Shown here: positions 1 through 8,111 of the stretch, piece after piece
Numbering within the stretch: the first letter of the stretch is position 1
How the letters are laid out: the number at the start of each line of letters is the position of its first letter
Source: Phytoactinopolyspora alkaliphila
Lineage (GTDB): Bacteria > Actinomycetota > Actinomycetes > Jiangellales > Jiangellaceae
Length of the DNA stretch: 64,000 nucleotides
Direction: 5' to 3'
Assembly (NCBI RefSeq): GCF_010550695.1
Contig: NZ_JAAGOB010000002.1
Location: forward strand, 1 to 64,000
Notes under the pieces: model-generated
What the model was told of the DNA's origin: nothing
The model's database searches: none
What the model saw: the letters and a program-made list of their open reading frames with translations, nothing else
Translations under genes and position numbers: made by a program

Positions 1-9
1 CTAGCGCCA

Positions 10-82
10 CGCACGCCGTTCTCCTCACACCTTGTTTTTGATCTTCGACAATCAAAAACCTAGGCGGAAAGAACGGCGTGCG
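10..82. repeat. Nested inverted repeat with AT-rich inner stem
   Basis: The outer arms at 10-22 and 70-82 are perfect 13-bp complements (starting CGCACGCCGTT). Inside lies a second perfect stem, GTTTTTGAT at 34-42 with ATCAAAAAC at 51-59, around an 8-nt loop. The inner part is unusually AT-rich for this chromosome. It could be a bidirectional terminator for genes meeting at the left edge, a regulatory palindrome or the end of a mobile element. No transposase is visible and the sequence to the left is missing, so the role is open. Confidence 0.6.
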
Positions 83-157
83 CTGCTATGACACGCTCAA
101 CCCACCCACGGACATGTCACAAGAGCCTCATTTAGGTGGGCAGGGTTGACGGGCGCG

Positions 158-502
158 TCAGGGGGTGGCACGGACCCCCACCAGAGCGGCCACTCGCCGT
201 CTGGCACCGGCCAGCTTCCGGGCCAGGCGGTAGGAGCGGCTGCTGAGGATCCTCTGGAGACGGCCCTCCACATGGGCCAGGCGGGCCTCGGAAGCCGAAA
301 GCCGGGCATGCAGCTCGTCGATCTCGGCGCGCATACGGCTCACCTCGTTCGCGGGACCTTGGTCGCGATTCGCGCTCTGGCGCGGCACGAGCGCCGTCGG
401 TGCGGGGGCATCCGCCCGCGCGCTGGCCTCCGGCGTGTGGCGGCGCACGTGCAAAGGGTCTGGCTGGATCATCACGACGTGATCACTGTCACTTTGACGC
501 AC
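158..502 (-). CDS. Small basic coiled-coil protein, function unknown
   Basis: This 114-residue protein is not assigned to a family. A polar, charged middle (about residues 50-85, with regularly spaced leucines) looks like a short coiled coil. It is followed by a basic tail containing SRSYRLARKLAGARRR, a type of segment that often ends glycosyltransferases and methyltransferases of actinobacterial surface-polysaccharide clusters. No signal peptide or membrane segment is seen. GTG 502 is preferred because TAGTGT lies 7 nt upstream with TTCACT 18 bp further up, which suggests a leaderless transcript. GTG 529 and ATG 472 are alternatives. The gene follows the polysaccharide exporter on the same strand, about 130 bp downstream. 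It may be a scaffold or accessory of that cluster, or a leftover of a larger enzyme. Confidence 0.55.
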   Translation of the reverse strand: MRQSDSDHVVMIQPDPLHVRRHTPEASARADAPAPTALVPRQSANRDQGPANEVSRMRAEIDELHARLSASEARLAHVEGRLQRILSSRSYRLARKLAGARRRVAALVGVRATP

Positions 503-509
503 GAATATG

Positions 510-539
510 ACACTACGCAAGGGCGTCACGGAAAGTGAA
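510..539 (-). promoter_or_regulatory. Candidate leaderless promoter for the coiled-coil gene
   Basis: On the minus strand TTCACT (539-534) is separated by 18 bp from TAGTGT (515-510). Seven nucleotides later comes GTG 502. This fits a sigma-70-like promoter whose transcript begins at the start codon. Inferred from spacing only. Confidence 0.4.
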
Positions 540-631
540 CGGTTCGGTCACACTCTGAGATGATCCTTGTCACATGGGGCTTCGCGCCCTGGGCAGCCGC
601 GCTCCGCGCGATCGGCCGGGCGACGCGAGCC

Positions 632-1423
632 CTACATGTCCTCGAGAGAGAAGGCATCCTCGCCCACCTCGAGGAACTTCGTGTAGGCGGCGATCACCTC
701 GGTGGGGTCTCCCTGCATCATCAGCTGGCCCTTGTGCAGCCAGAGAGCCTCGTTACAGAGCCGCTTGACGCTGCGCATGGCATGGCTGACCAGGAACATG
801 GTGCCGGCGTTCTCGGCCACCTCGCGCATCTTGCGCGCGGCCTTCTGCTTGAACTTGGCGTCTCCGGTGGAGAGCGCCTCGTCGATCAGCAGAATGTCCG
901 GATTCAGGTGGACCGCTACCGAGAAGGCAAGCCGAGCGGACATGCCCGACGAGTAGGTCTGCATCGGCATGTCGATGAACTCGCCGAGCTCTGCGAAATC
1001 GGCGATCTCCTCGTAGCGCTCGTTCAGCTCTTCCCGCGTCATGCCGGCTGCCAGGCCACCGAGGACGACGTTCTCGCGGCCGGACAGCTTGCGGTTGAAC
1101 CCGACGCCGAGCGCGAGGAGCGTGCTGACCCGCCCGTGCACCTCGATCCGTCCTTCGCTCGGCGGAAGGATACCGGCGATGGCGCGCATCAGCGTTGACT
1201 TCCCGGCACCGTTGGCACCGATGATGCCGATGCTGGTGCCATGGTTGACCTCGAAGGAGACCTCACGCAGCGCCTCGACCAAATGGACGACGCGCTGGCC
1301 CCGGCCGAGCCGTCGTACGGCCGACCGAAACGTCGGGACCTTCTCGAAGGTGGTCCGGTAGCTGACCGATACGTTCTCCACGCTGACCGCGGGATCGGCA
1401 GTGGATGTGCTGTTCGTGGTCAC
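632..1423 (-). CDS. Polysaccharide/teichoic-acid ABC exporter, ATP-binding subunit
   Basis: ATPase of an ABC-2 exporter that moves a lipid-linked surface polysaccharide across the membrane (Wzt/TagH/RfbE type). The 263-residue protein has a Walker A GANGAGKST near residue 70, a signature YSSGMSARLAF near 160 and a Walker B DILLIDEAL near 178. The spacing before the signature fits the polysaccharide-export subfamily. The long C-terminal glycan-binding domain of some Wzt proteins is absent. The start is GTG 1423, with a GAGG ribosome site 8 nt upstream and only 10 bp after the permease stop; an upstream in-frame start at 1501 would overlap the permease by 68 bp. It is the partner of the adjacent permease. 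Family assignment is firm; the exact glycan is unknown. Confidence 0.93.
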   Translation of the reverse strand: MTTNSTSTADPAVSVENVSVSYRTTFEKVPTFRSAVRRLGRGQRVVHLVEALREVSFEVNHGTSIGIIGANGAGKSTLMRAIAGILPPSEGRIEVHGRVSTLLALGVGFNRKLSGRENVVLGGLAAGMTREELNERYEEIADFAELGEFIDMPMQTYSSGMSARLAFSVAVHLNPDILLIDEALSTGDAKFKQKAARKMREVAENAGTMFLVSHAMRSVKRLCNEALWLHKGQLMMQGDPTEVIAAYTKFLEVGEDAFSLEDM

Positions 1424-1433
1424 AGTCTTGGCC

Positions 1434-2324
1434 TCAGAGACGGACGGCAAATTCGCGCTCCCTCGACATGAAGAACACGGCACCGGCGACGAAGGCGACA
1501 ATCGACCAGACCGTGCCCGCTATCCACCACTCCGCGGCCGGAATCTGACCGCGGACCAGCAGGTCGCTCCAGCCTCCGAGCATCGAGTACAGAGGATTGA
1601 CGTGCAACACCTGTGGCGGGATGCCGATCCGCTCCAGCCCGTCGGACGCCATCTCGGGATACCAGAGGATGGGCGACAGATAGAGCCACATCCGGATCAT
1701 GTAGGTCAGGAAGTTGCCGATGTCGCGGAAGTACACCTGCATGGTGGCGAAGATCATCGCCATGCCCGCGCCGAAAAGGCCGAGCATGAGCAGGAACGCC
1801 GGAGCCATGATCGCTTCCCAGTGCAGGGGACGGCCGAACCCCAGCAGGATGACGAAGAACAGTGCGAGCGTCGGCAGGAACTTGAAGAACGCGGTACGCA
1901 CCTCTGCCAGCGGGAGCAAGAGGCGGGGGAAGGACATGTTCAGCAGCAGTTTGCCGCCGCCGACGACGCTCGACGCACCTTGGCGCAAGCAGCCCGCGAA
2001 GAAGATGTGAAAGACGAACAGGCAGGCGCACAGGTGGACGAAGCGCACGACGTTCTCGTCGAACGAGTTGTTTCGCCCACGGATGATCATCAACAGCAGG
2101 AAGTAGACGCAGGCGAGCAGCAGCGGGTTCAGCACCAGCCAGATCTGGCCGAAGAACGTGTTGACGTTGTCGGCTCGGATGCTGGCCCGCGACATCTCGA
2201 TGGCGAACGGCCGGCGCTGCCACAGCGCCTTGAAGTAGGGCCGCAGCCTCGGTAGACCGTTTCGGTGCGGCTCGTAGACGTGCACCGAGGAGGTGAAGTC
2301 CTCGTCGAGCCGAGTGGCGTTCAT
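1434..2324 (-). CDS. Polysaccharide ABC-2 exporter, permease subunit
   Basis: Integral membrane half of the exporter encoded with the ATPase just downstream. The 296-residue protein has a hydrophilic N-terminus, then six predicted membrane segments (first around LVLNPLLLACVYFLLLMII, last near the C-terminus at AGTVWSIVAFVAGAVFF). It contains the ABC-2 family layout with a conserved P-E near LSPILWYPEMA between late helices. ATG 2324 was chosen because the longer reading frame to 2447 would add a low-complexity Arg-rich stretch unlike the family. The ribosome site is weak. The pair is typical of export of O-antigen-like or teichoic-acid-like polymers in Gram-positive bacteria. Confidence 0.9.
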   Translation of the reverse strand: MNATRLDEDFTSSVHVYEPHRNGLPRLRPYFKALWQRRPFAIEMSRASIRADNVNTFFGQIWLVLNPLLLACVYFLLLMIIRGRNNSFDENVVRFVHLCACLFVFHIFFAGCLRQGASSVVGGGKLLLNMSFPRLLLPLAEVRTAFFKFLPTLALFFVILLGFGRPLHWEAIMAPAFLLMLGLFGAGMAMIFATMQVYFRDIGNFLTYMIRMWLYLSPILWYPEMASDGLERIGIPPQVLHVNPLYSMLGGWSDLLVRGQIPAAEWWIAGTVWSIVAFVAGAVFFMSREREFAVRL

Positions 2325-2387
2325 CTGTCCGGGTTGCCTTTCCACACCATGCGTTCCGTCCGCGGCACTACTGCGAGCCGTTGTTTC

Positions 2388-2421
2388 GCGGGTCGGGTCA
2401 AGGGTAGACGACCCGACCCGC
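2388..2421 (-). terminator. 12-bp perfect hairpin between glycosyltransferase and exporter genes
   Basis: GCGGGTCGGGTC (2388-2399) and its complement (2410-2421) flank a 10-nt loop. It lies downstream of the glycosyltransferase stop and 64 bp before the exporter permease start. There is no U-tract, so it may be an actinobacterial-type terminator or a structured 5' leader of the exporter mRNA. Confidence 0.45.
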
Positions 2422-2554
2422 TCACGCTCACGCGCACGCACACGCATCCTCCAACCTGACTCGACGACATTCCAGTATCACCGCTACGGCGGTTGTAGCC
2501 GAATCGGAGCTGGCGCGCGGGGGCCGCCGCAGCACCTCAGCGCAGTCCGGAACC

Positions 2555-3667
2555 TCACCGCGTCGCGCTCGGTGCCGTCGCCGTTGTACCGGCCGGCACC
2601 CGAGCACCCAACAGGAAGCCCACGCCCCAGCTCAGATGCACCGTGGCGAGAACCGCAGGCAGCCACAGGCGAGCCCGGGCGGGAAGCCCTCGCCCGACGA
2701 CGACGCTCGCCGCGCCCACGCCCGCCATGTACCCGAGAGGGGCTAGCCAGCCCAGGGAGAGCCAGGCCGGCGCACCGAGCGCAGCCGCGACGCCCGCCAC
2801 GGCGCCGACGCCCACCGCCGTCACCACTCCCGGCGCCGCCAGGTATCGCGCGCTCGCAGTGTCCGGGTATTTACGCACCACCTCCCGGCGCCATTGACCG
2901 GTGCGGAAGAACTGCCGAGCCAGGGCGGTGATGTCGGGCCGCGGCCGGTACGTGACCACCAGGTCGGGGGTGAACCACACACGTTCCCCGGCGGCGCGAA
3001 TTCGGTAGTTGAGCTCCCAGTCCTGCGCCCGGGCGAAATGCTCGTCGAACCCGCCCAGCCGTTCCAGGACGTCCCGGCGGAAGACCCCGAGATAGACGGT
3101 GTCGGCAGGGCCGGCGTCTCCGCCGATATGGAACCGGCTGCCGCCCAGGCCCAGTTTGGAACCGTACGTGCTTGCCACGGCGCGTTCGAAGTCGGTCGTG
3201 CCCTCGGCGTGCATAATGCCGCCGACATTGGCCGCCGACGTCTCCTCCAGCACGGTCACCGCCGTGCGGATGTAGCCGTCGCTGAGGATCCCGTGGCCGT
3301 CGACGCGCACGATGATGCCGTGCCGTGCCGCGGCCAGGCCAGCGTTGAGGCCGGCAGGTGTCTTGCCCGCGGGGTTCTCGATGACCCGGATGCGCCGGTC
3401 CGCTACCGCAAGCTCGGCCGCGATCTCGGCGGTACGGTCATGGGACGGCCCGATCGCCAGGATCAATTCCATCTCGCCGGGGTAGTCCTGCGCCAGCACG
3501 CCCCGGACGGCGGAGCCGAGATGCCGCTCCTCGTTCCGTACGGGCATGACCACGGATACGGCCGGCCAGTCGCCGCCCGTCGCGCGAGCGTCAGCAGCCG
3601 GCTCATGAGCGGGGGTGTTGTCCATATCGGCGAGCACACTACCCGAGGCTGTGTGGTTCGCCATCAT
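2555..3667 (-). CDS. Family 2 glycosyltransferase, membrane-associated
   Basis: Processive-type GT2 enzyme that transfers a sugar from a nucleotide donor onto a growing polysaccharide. The N-terminal GT-A domain starts near residue 35 with SVVMPVRNEE. It has the acidic pair region around IIVRVDGHG (near 130), an ED-like motif ARAQDWELNYR (near 225) and a Q/R-rich stretch RTGQWRREVVRKYP (near 260). The last 100 residues form two or three hydrophobic helices, so it probably works at the cytoplasmic face of the membrane. It resembles succinoglycan/ExoA-like transferases. It lies 42 bp after the LCP gene on the same strand, and the two are probably cotranscribed. ATG 3667 or 3664, or GTG 3673, could each be the start. 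Confidence 0.88.
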   Translation of the reverse strand: MMANHTASGSVLADMDNTPAHEPAADARATGGDWPAVSVVMPVRNEERHLGSAVRGVLAQDYPGEMELILAIGPSHDRTAEIAAELAVADRRIRVIENPAGKTPAGLNAGLAAARHGIIVRVDGHGILSDGYIRTAVTVLEETSAANVGGIMHAEGTTDFERAVASTYGSKLGLGGSRFHIGGDAGPADTVYLGVFRRDVLERLGGFDEHFARAQDWELNYRIRAAGERVWFTPDLVVTYRPRPDITALARQFFRTGQWRREVVRKYPDTASARYLAAPGVVTAVGVGAVAGVAAALGAPAWLSLGWLAPLGYMAGVGAASVVVGRGLPARARLWLPAVLATVHLSWGVGFLLGARVPAGTTATAPSATR

Positions 3668-3709
3668 GGACACCCCGGGGGTGCATGAGTGTATGGACCC
3701 TCGGGCCGG

Positions 3710-5299
3710 TCACTCGTAGGAGCAGACGGAGGAGACCCCGACGGGTTCTCCGGATTCACCGGCCTCGCCCTCACCGGATTCGCCCGCCGTCTCATCCCGC
3801 TGCTCATCCGCGGGCTCGCTCGAGCCGCCGCTCGGCTCGTTCGACGCCGTGCTGTCTGAACCCGGGTCGTCGTCACTGGCCGCGACGTGCTCGTCCCCCG
3901 CGTCGTCGCTGCCGGTCGCCTGACCGGCGGTGGCATCCGGCCGCCCGGCGCCGGAGAGGAGCTCGGCCGTCTGGTCGGCCATCAGGGCGAAATCGGGGTC
4001 TGCCGGGACGATCAGCGGTGGCACGAACTGCAATGACATCAGCTCCTGGTCTTTCGCCTCGAAGGCGAGGTCCACCAGGTTGGACAGGTCCTGCCGCGGA
4101 ATGTCGGTGCTCACGGTCTCCACGGATGCGTCGGCGACATCGAGGAAGTTCATCAGGACCGTTCTCGGATCCGCCTCCGTGAACAAGGCACCCAGAACGC
4201 AGCGTTGCCGCGCCATCCGGTCGTAGTCCGACGTGCTCTCCCGGGACCGGGCGTACCACAGGGCGTGATAGCCGTCGAGCGTCTGCAGCCCGGGCTCGAG
4301 CACCCTGCCCTTGTCGCCGATGGGCAGTTCCTCGTTGACGTTGAGCGTCACGCCCCCGAGGGCGTCGATGAGTTCCCGGAATCCCATCAGGTCGACCGCG
4401 ACGTAGTAATGGATCTTGATGCCGAGAGTGCCCTCGACTGCCTGTTTCACCGCGGTGGGTCCGGGCCCGGACTCGCCTTCGAAGAGTTCGGGATTGGCCT
4501 CGCCGTAGGTCCACGTGGCGTTCAGCAGGTATTCGGAGCGGTCGCCGTCGCCGGTGAAGCCCTGTGGGAACTGTGCCGCGGCGGGTGTGCCACTGGCGAA
4601 ACGCGCCCGTTCGAGGTTCCTGGGCAAGCTGATCAGGGCCGGTTCACCGGTCAGGACGTCGACCGACGCGACGTGGATGCTGTCGGGACGGGTTCCGTCC
4701 CGGCCGTCGCCGGAGTCGGCGCCCAGCAGGAGGATGTTCAGCCGGCCGTTGCTCGCCGCCGCGACCTCACCGGAGGGAAACATCCGCACGACGAGGTCAT
4801 GGGCCGCCTCGGCATAACGGGCCGCCACCACGAACGGCGTCGATACGATCACGGCGAGGCCGATGGTGGCCCCCACCATGACCAACCGGTGTTTCCGGTT
4901 CAGTCCCGGCGGATGGCCGAGCCGCCAGGCGTCGACCAGGACGGCGATCCACGCCAGCGCGAGCACGAAAGCAAGCAGCCGGACGGTGGTGAGGATCCAG
5001 GGCTGTACGGCCAGTTTGGCCAGGTCGTTCGTCGAGGTCCGCCATGCCACGAGGAGGACTATCAGGATGAGGGCACCCCATACGGACAGGGCTATCTTGC
5101 CGAACCGCCGGTTGCCGCGGAGCAGCTGTGCGCTGCCCGGGGCCACCACCGACATGCCCATGAGCGTCAGAGAACGCCTGAACCGGGTGGCCTCCGCGCG
5201 TTGTTCACGCGTGGGTCTCGACGGACGGCGGGGAGGGGCGCCACGCGCGGAGCGGCTGTGCGCACGGGCGGTGCCCCGTGTACGTGCCGCTGGCGCCAT
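3710..5299 (-). CDS. LytR-CpsA-Psr family cell-wall polymer ligase with N-terminal membrane domain
   Basis: LCP proteins attach undecaprenyl-linked anionic polymers to peptidoglycan on the outer face of the membrane. The 529-residue protein has a basic cytoplasmic N-terminus, three hydrophobic segments (about residues 70-90, 105-125 and 140-165) and an external LCP domain (about 190-440) that starts NILLLGADSGDGRDGTRPDS and contains ISLPRN, DLMGFRELIDALGGV and the arginine-bearing ALWYARSR. The last 75 residues are a Ser/Glu/Asp-rich tail. Most LCP proteins have one membrane helix, so the extra helices put this in the actinobacterial multi-helix subgroup. ATG 5299 has GGGGGA just upstream. 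It forms a unit with the downstream glycosyltransferase and is divergent from a second LCP gene. Confidence 0.92.
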   Translation of the reverse strand: MAPAARTRGTARAHSRSARGAPPRRPSRPTREQRAEATRFRRSLTLMGMSVVAPGSAQLLRGNRRFGKIALSVWGALILIVLLVAWRTSTNDLAKLAVQPWILTTVRLLAFVLALAWIAVLVDAWRLGHPPGLNRKHRLVMVGATIGLAVIVSTPFVVAARYAEAAHDLVVRMFPSGEVAAASNGRLNILLLGADSGDGRDGTRPDSIHVASVDVLTGEPALISLPRNLERARFASGTPAAAQFPQGFTGDGDRSEYLLNATWTYGEANPELFEGESGPGPTAVKQAVEGTLGIKIHYYVAVDLMGFRELIDALGGVTLNVNEELPIGDKGRVLEPGLQTLDGYHALWYARSRESTSDYDRMARQRCVLGALFTEADPRTVLMNFLDVADASVETVSTDIPRQDLSNLVDLAFEAKDQELMSLQFVPPLIVPADPDFALMADQTAELLSGAGRPDATAGQATGSDDAGDEHVAASDDDPGSDSTASNEPSGGSSEPADEQRDETAGESGEGEAGESGEPVGVSSVCSYE

Positions 5300-5608
5300 A
5301 TCGCGTCCCCCATGGACCCTTTGCGCCGATGCCCCCGTAGCACCGACCCTTCACCAGTATCACCACGAGCGACCCGCCGTTGCCCGGCGGCGCGCCGAGT
5401 GCACTGAGGTACCTTCAGTCACTTTTGTCACTTCGCTACCCATGACTCCAGTACCTGGCCACATCTTCACTGTAGATGTGACTTGTTGAGCACTATAGCG
5501 TCAAGGTCTGCACAGTCCGGCAGGATCGGCTCCGCGTGTCGGCCTGACATGCCACGGAAGCCAGACCAATCGAACACATCCTCATGGCAAGCAGGTACCG
5601 TTCACCCT
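5300..5608. other. 309-bp divergent intergenic region between two LCP genes
   Basis: This non-coding stretch must hold the promoters of both LCP genes. Near 5595-5609 there is a plausible leaderless promoter for the rightward gene. For the leftward gene I see only weak elements: GTGACAAAAGTGAC at 5421-5434 (minus strand) with two GTGAC direct repeats, and a minus-strand TTGACG near 5508-5503. No open reading frame or strong hairpin stands out. Confidence 0.5.
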
Positions 5609-5611
5609 GTG
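5596..5611 (+). promoter_or_regulatory. Leaderless -10 element ahead of second LCP gene
   Basis: TACCGT (5596-5601) is followed by 7 nt and then GTG 5609. This is the same geometry as three other genes in the window whose start codon has no ribosome site. No convincing -35 box is visible. Confidence 0.35.
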
Positions 5612-6835
5612 AGCGAGCATCGCCAGGATGACCAGTGGGCTCCCGGCCCGCCGCAAGCCGGGCCGATGAAGGTGACCACCTACACGTCGGGCAATGTGCC
5701 CGGCGTGTCGTACCGCGGTGGCTACGCTCACAGCCCGCGTGAGGAGGACGACGTGGAACCCGCCGCTGCCCCGCAGCCACCACCGCGTGGGAGCACCCGG
5801 GTCATGCCGGCCGACAGACCGTCCGCCGCAACACCTCCACCCCCGTCGAGGCCTCCTCAGTCCCGGCGCACCCGGGAAGCACGGCCCAAGCGCCGCCGCT
5901 CGGGCTTCGGTCGCTTCGTCCGGTGGCTACTCGCCGTCGTCCTGATCATCGTCGTCGCTCTCGTCGGACTGGTCTGGTTCGCCTGGTCCAAGATCGAGAA
6001 GGTCGACGCCATCCCGGACGACCACGGTTCGGCCACCTCGGCCGGCCAGGTCTTCCTCGTCGTAGGTTCGGACCAGCGCGACGACCTGACCGCGGAGGAG
6101 CAGAGTGAGCTCGGGACCGGAACCGCTGAAGGGCGACGAGCCGACACGATCATGCTCGTGCACGTGCCCACCAGTGGCCGGCCGGCGCTGATCAGCATCC
6201 CCCGCGACTCGGTGGTGAACATCCCGGGCCGCGAGTCCGGACGGATCAACGGTGCCTATGCCTTCGGTGGACCCGCGTTGCTGGTGGAGACGATCGAGGC
6301 CAACACCGGCGTCGCAATCGACGACTACGTCGAGATCGGATTCGGAGGCTTCGCCCGCATCGTCGACGCCCTCGGCGGCGTGGAGATGTGCCTGGACGAG
6401 GCCGTCCAGGACGAGAAGGCACACATCGACCTCCCGGCCGGCTGCCAGGAGCTGGGTGGCACCGATGCCCTCGGCTACGCCCGAGCCCGGTCCTTCGATC
6501 CGCGCTCGGACCTCGGGCGCGTGGAGCGCCAGCGCGAGCTGATCGGCTCCATCGCCGACGAGGCCCTATCACCCGGCACGCTGCTCAACCCCTTCTCGTT
6601 CGCCCGCACGGCCCTGGCCGGAGGGAACGCTCTGGTCATCGATGAGGGGACCGGCCCCCTGGACATGTTCGGCTTCGTCCGCGCGATGGGGAGCATCTCA
6701 TCGGGTTCCGGTGACACGCTGACCGTTCCGCTGGCGCGCGTGGGCAACACCGTGGACTGGGACGAGGCCGCGGCCGGCGAGCTGTGGAGCGCCCTGCAGA
6801 ACGGCTCCCCGGTGCCGAGCAGCCTGCTCGAATAG
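5609..6835 (+). CDS. LytR-CpsA-Psr family cell-wall polymer ligase
   Basis: A 408-residue single-pass LCP ligase. A long Pro/Arg-rich cytoplasmic N-terminus (about 1-105) ends in RRSGFGRFVRWLL. One membrane helix follows (about 110-130) and then the external LCP domain (about 150-345) with VFLVVGSDQRDD, ADTIMLVHVP, ISIPRDSVV, FGGFARIVDALGGVEMC and YARARSFDPRSDLGRVERQR; these carry the conserved acidic and arginine residues that bind the polyprenyl pyrophosphate. GTG 5609 is preferred for its leaderless promoter; a longer frame from 5483 would add residues that do not look like a protein of this family. It is divergent from the first LCP gene, so the organism has two nearby ligases of different architecture. 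Confidence 0.92.
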   Translation: MSEHRQDDQWAPGPPQAGPMKVTTYTSGNVPGVSYRGGYAHSPREEDDVEPAAAPQPPPRGSTRVMPADRPSAATPPPPSRPPQSRRTREARPKRRRSGFGRFVRWLLAVVLIIVVALVGLVWFAWSKIEKVDAIPDDHGSATSAGQVFLVVGSDQRDDLTAEEQSELGTGTAEGRRADTIMLVHVPTSGRPALISIPRDSVVNIPGRESGRINGAYAFGGPALLVETIEANTGVAIDDYVEIGFGGFARIVDALGGVEMCLDEAVQDEKAHIDLPAGCQELGGTDALGYARARSFDPRSDLGRVERQRELIGSIADEALSPGTLLNPFSFARTALAGGNALVIDEGTGPLDMFGFVRAMGSISSGSGDTLTVPLARVGNTVDWDEAAAGELWSALQNGSPVPSSLLE

Positions 6836-6945
6836 AGCTGCGCCCACTTCCGCTGCCAGCACCCGCGCTCGCTTCGGGCCCGCCACCATCCGGCGATTCT
6901 TGCAGGCACATCGATCTTCACGGCAGCCTGTACCCGCGCTCACCC

Positions 6946-6975
6946 TTGACAGCCCGGCCACCTTTGATCCATTCT
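6946..6975 (+). promoter_or_regulatory. Promoter of the first sugar operon
   Basis: TTGACA (6946-6951), an 18-bp spacer and CATTCT (6970-6975). The predicted start of transcription falls inside the palindrome that begins two bases downstream, so a bound repressor would block initiation. Confidence 0.6.
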
Positions 6976-6976
6976 G

Positions 6977-7006
6977 ATTTGAACGTGCAAATTTGCACGT
7001 TCAAAT
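6977..7006. promoter_or_regulatory. Perfect 30-bp palindrome: two tandem LacI-type operators
   Basis: The whole 30 bp equals its own reverse complement. It can be read as two 14-bp operator-like sites, TTTGAACGTGCAAA (6978-6991) and TTTGCACGTTCAAA (6992-7005). Each has the central CG step typical of LacI-family sites, with centres 14 bp apart. It sits between the promoter and the lacI-type start 24 bp downstream, so autoregulation of the whole operon by that protein is the obvious inference. Confidence 0.75.
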
Positions 7007-7029
7007 CGGCACACCCAGAGGCGGCAAGG

Positions 7030-8094
7030 ATGGCGGAGCAGCGTTCCGGCCGGGAAGACCCGCACCCCGCGGAGGCCCGTGGCGAGGGCCCCACCCTGAA
7101 CGACGTCGCCCGCGTTGCCCGGGTATCGAGGCAGACCGTCTCCAACGTCCTGAACGCCCCGGACAAAGTACGGACCGAGACGACGCGGCGGGTGCAGCAA
7201 GCCATCCAGCAGCTCGGCTACCGCCCGCACCGGCTCGCCCGCAATCTCAAGACCCGGTCCTCAAGGATGATCGGCTACGAGATCGCCCGGTCCCGGCCGG
7301 GTGTCATCAACCCCGTACTCGACCGTTTCGTTCACGCCCTGGTCGAAGCCGCCCGCGACGACGGCTACCACGTTCTCCTGTTCACCCCTGACGAGGCCGG
7401 CCAGATCGCCGCCTATGACGAGCTGGTGGGCACCCGCACGGTCGACGGCTTCGTCCTGTCAGAGGTGAACTACGCAGATCCACGCGCGATCGCTCTGCAG
7501 GCTCGAGGTGTTCCCTTCGTGACGTTCGGCAGGCCCGACGTGCCCGTCGCCCACACCTGGATCGACGTCGACGGTGGCGCGGGCGTCGAGGCCGCGGTGC
7601 ACCACCTCGCTGCGCAAGGGCACCAGCGAATCGCGTTCATCGGCTGGCCGGAGGGATCTGCCACCGGTGACCGGCGAGCCGAAGGCTTCGGCCGCGCCCT
7701 CGCCGAACTCGGACTGGATCACGACGCCGCCCTCGACGTGCGCGTCGAGGATGGCGCGGACGACGGGGCGCATGCCCTCATCCACCTGCTCCACGGTGCC
7801 GAGCCGCCCACGGCGGTCGTGTGCGTCAGCGACACCATCGCCGTCGGTGTCCTCCGCGCCGCCACCACACGCGGCCTAGCCGTCGGTTCCGAACTCGCGG
7901 TGGCCGGGTTCGACGACACTCCGGTCGCTCCCCTGCTCACACCACAACTCACGTCGGTCCGCCAGCCACTCGAAGCCGTGGCCCAGCGCATCGTCAATCA
8001 CCTCACGGACATCCTCGCCGGCGGCGCCGGCAAGCCGGACGGCGAGCTGCTCGCACCCCAGCTCATCGTCCGCGCGAGCACCCACCCCTACTGA
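7030..8094 (+). CDS. LacI-family transcriptional regulator of sugar operon 1
   Basis: A 354-residue repressor. The N-terminal helix-turn-helix (about residues 20-40, TLNDVARVARVSRQTVSNVL) and hinge are followed by a periplasmic-binding-protein-like sugar domain (about 75-350) with motifs such as GVPFVTFGRPDV, HQRIAFIGWPEGS, AVVCVSD and VAGFDDTPVAPLLTPQLTSV. It should bind the 30-bp palindrome just upstream and release it when a sugar derived from the imported substrate binds. ATG 7030 is supported by the position of the HTH; upstream in-frame codons run through the promoter and operator. It is the first gene of a five-gene operon, 17 bp before the binding-protein gene. Confidence 0.95.
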   Translation: MAEQRSGREDPHPAEARGEGPTLNDVARVARVSRQTVSNVLNAPDKVRTETTRRVQQAIQQLGYRPHRLARNLKTRSSRMIGYEIARSRPGVINPVLDRFVHALVEAARDDGYHVLLFTPDEAGQIAAYDELVGTRTVDGFVLSEVNYADPRAIALQARGVPFVTFGRPDVPVAHTWIDVDGGAGVEAAVHHLAAQGHQRIAFIGWPEGSATGDRRAEGFGRALAELGLDHDAALDVRVEDGADDGAHALIHLLHGAEPPTAVVCVSDTIAVGVLRAATTRGLAVGSELAVAGFDDTPVAPLLTPQLTSVRQPLEAVAQRIVNHLTDILAGGAGKPDGELLAPQLIVRASTHPY

Positions 8095-8111
8095 CCCGAA
8101 GGAGAGCTGTT

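Noticed and set aside
1424-1501. N-terminal extension of the exporter ATPase to 1501
   Set aside because: It would overlap the permease gene by 68 bp, and GTG 1423 has its own GAGG site.
3661-3690. CACCCCGGGGGTG palindrome before the glycosyltransferase gene
   Set aside because: The arms meet with a one-base centre, so no RNA hairpin can form; it is likely chance in GC-rich sequence.
4205-5407. Long rightward open frame opposite the LCP gene
   Set aside because: Antisense frame created by high third-position GC; composition is Arg/Gly/Pro-rich with no domain, while the opposite strand encodes a complete LCP protein. The same applies to other long antisense frames, for example 43235-44746 and 61324-62766.
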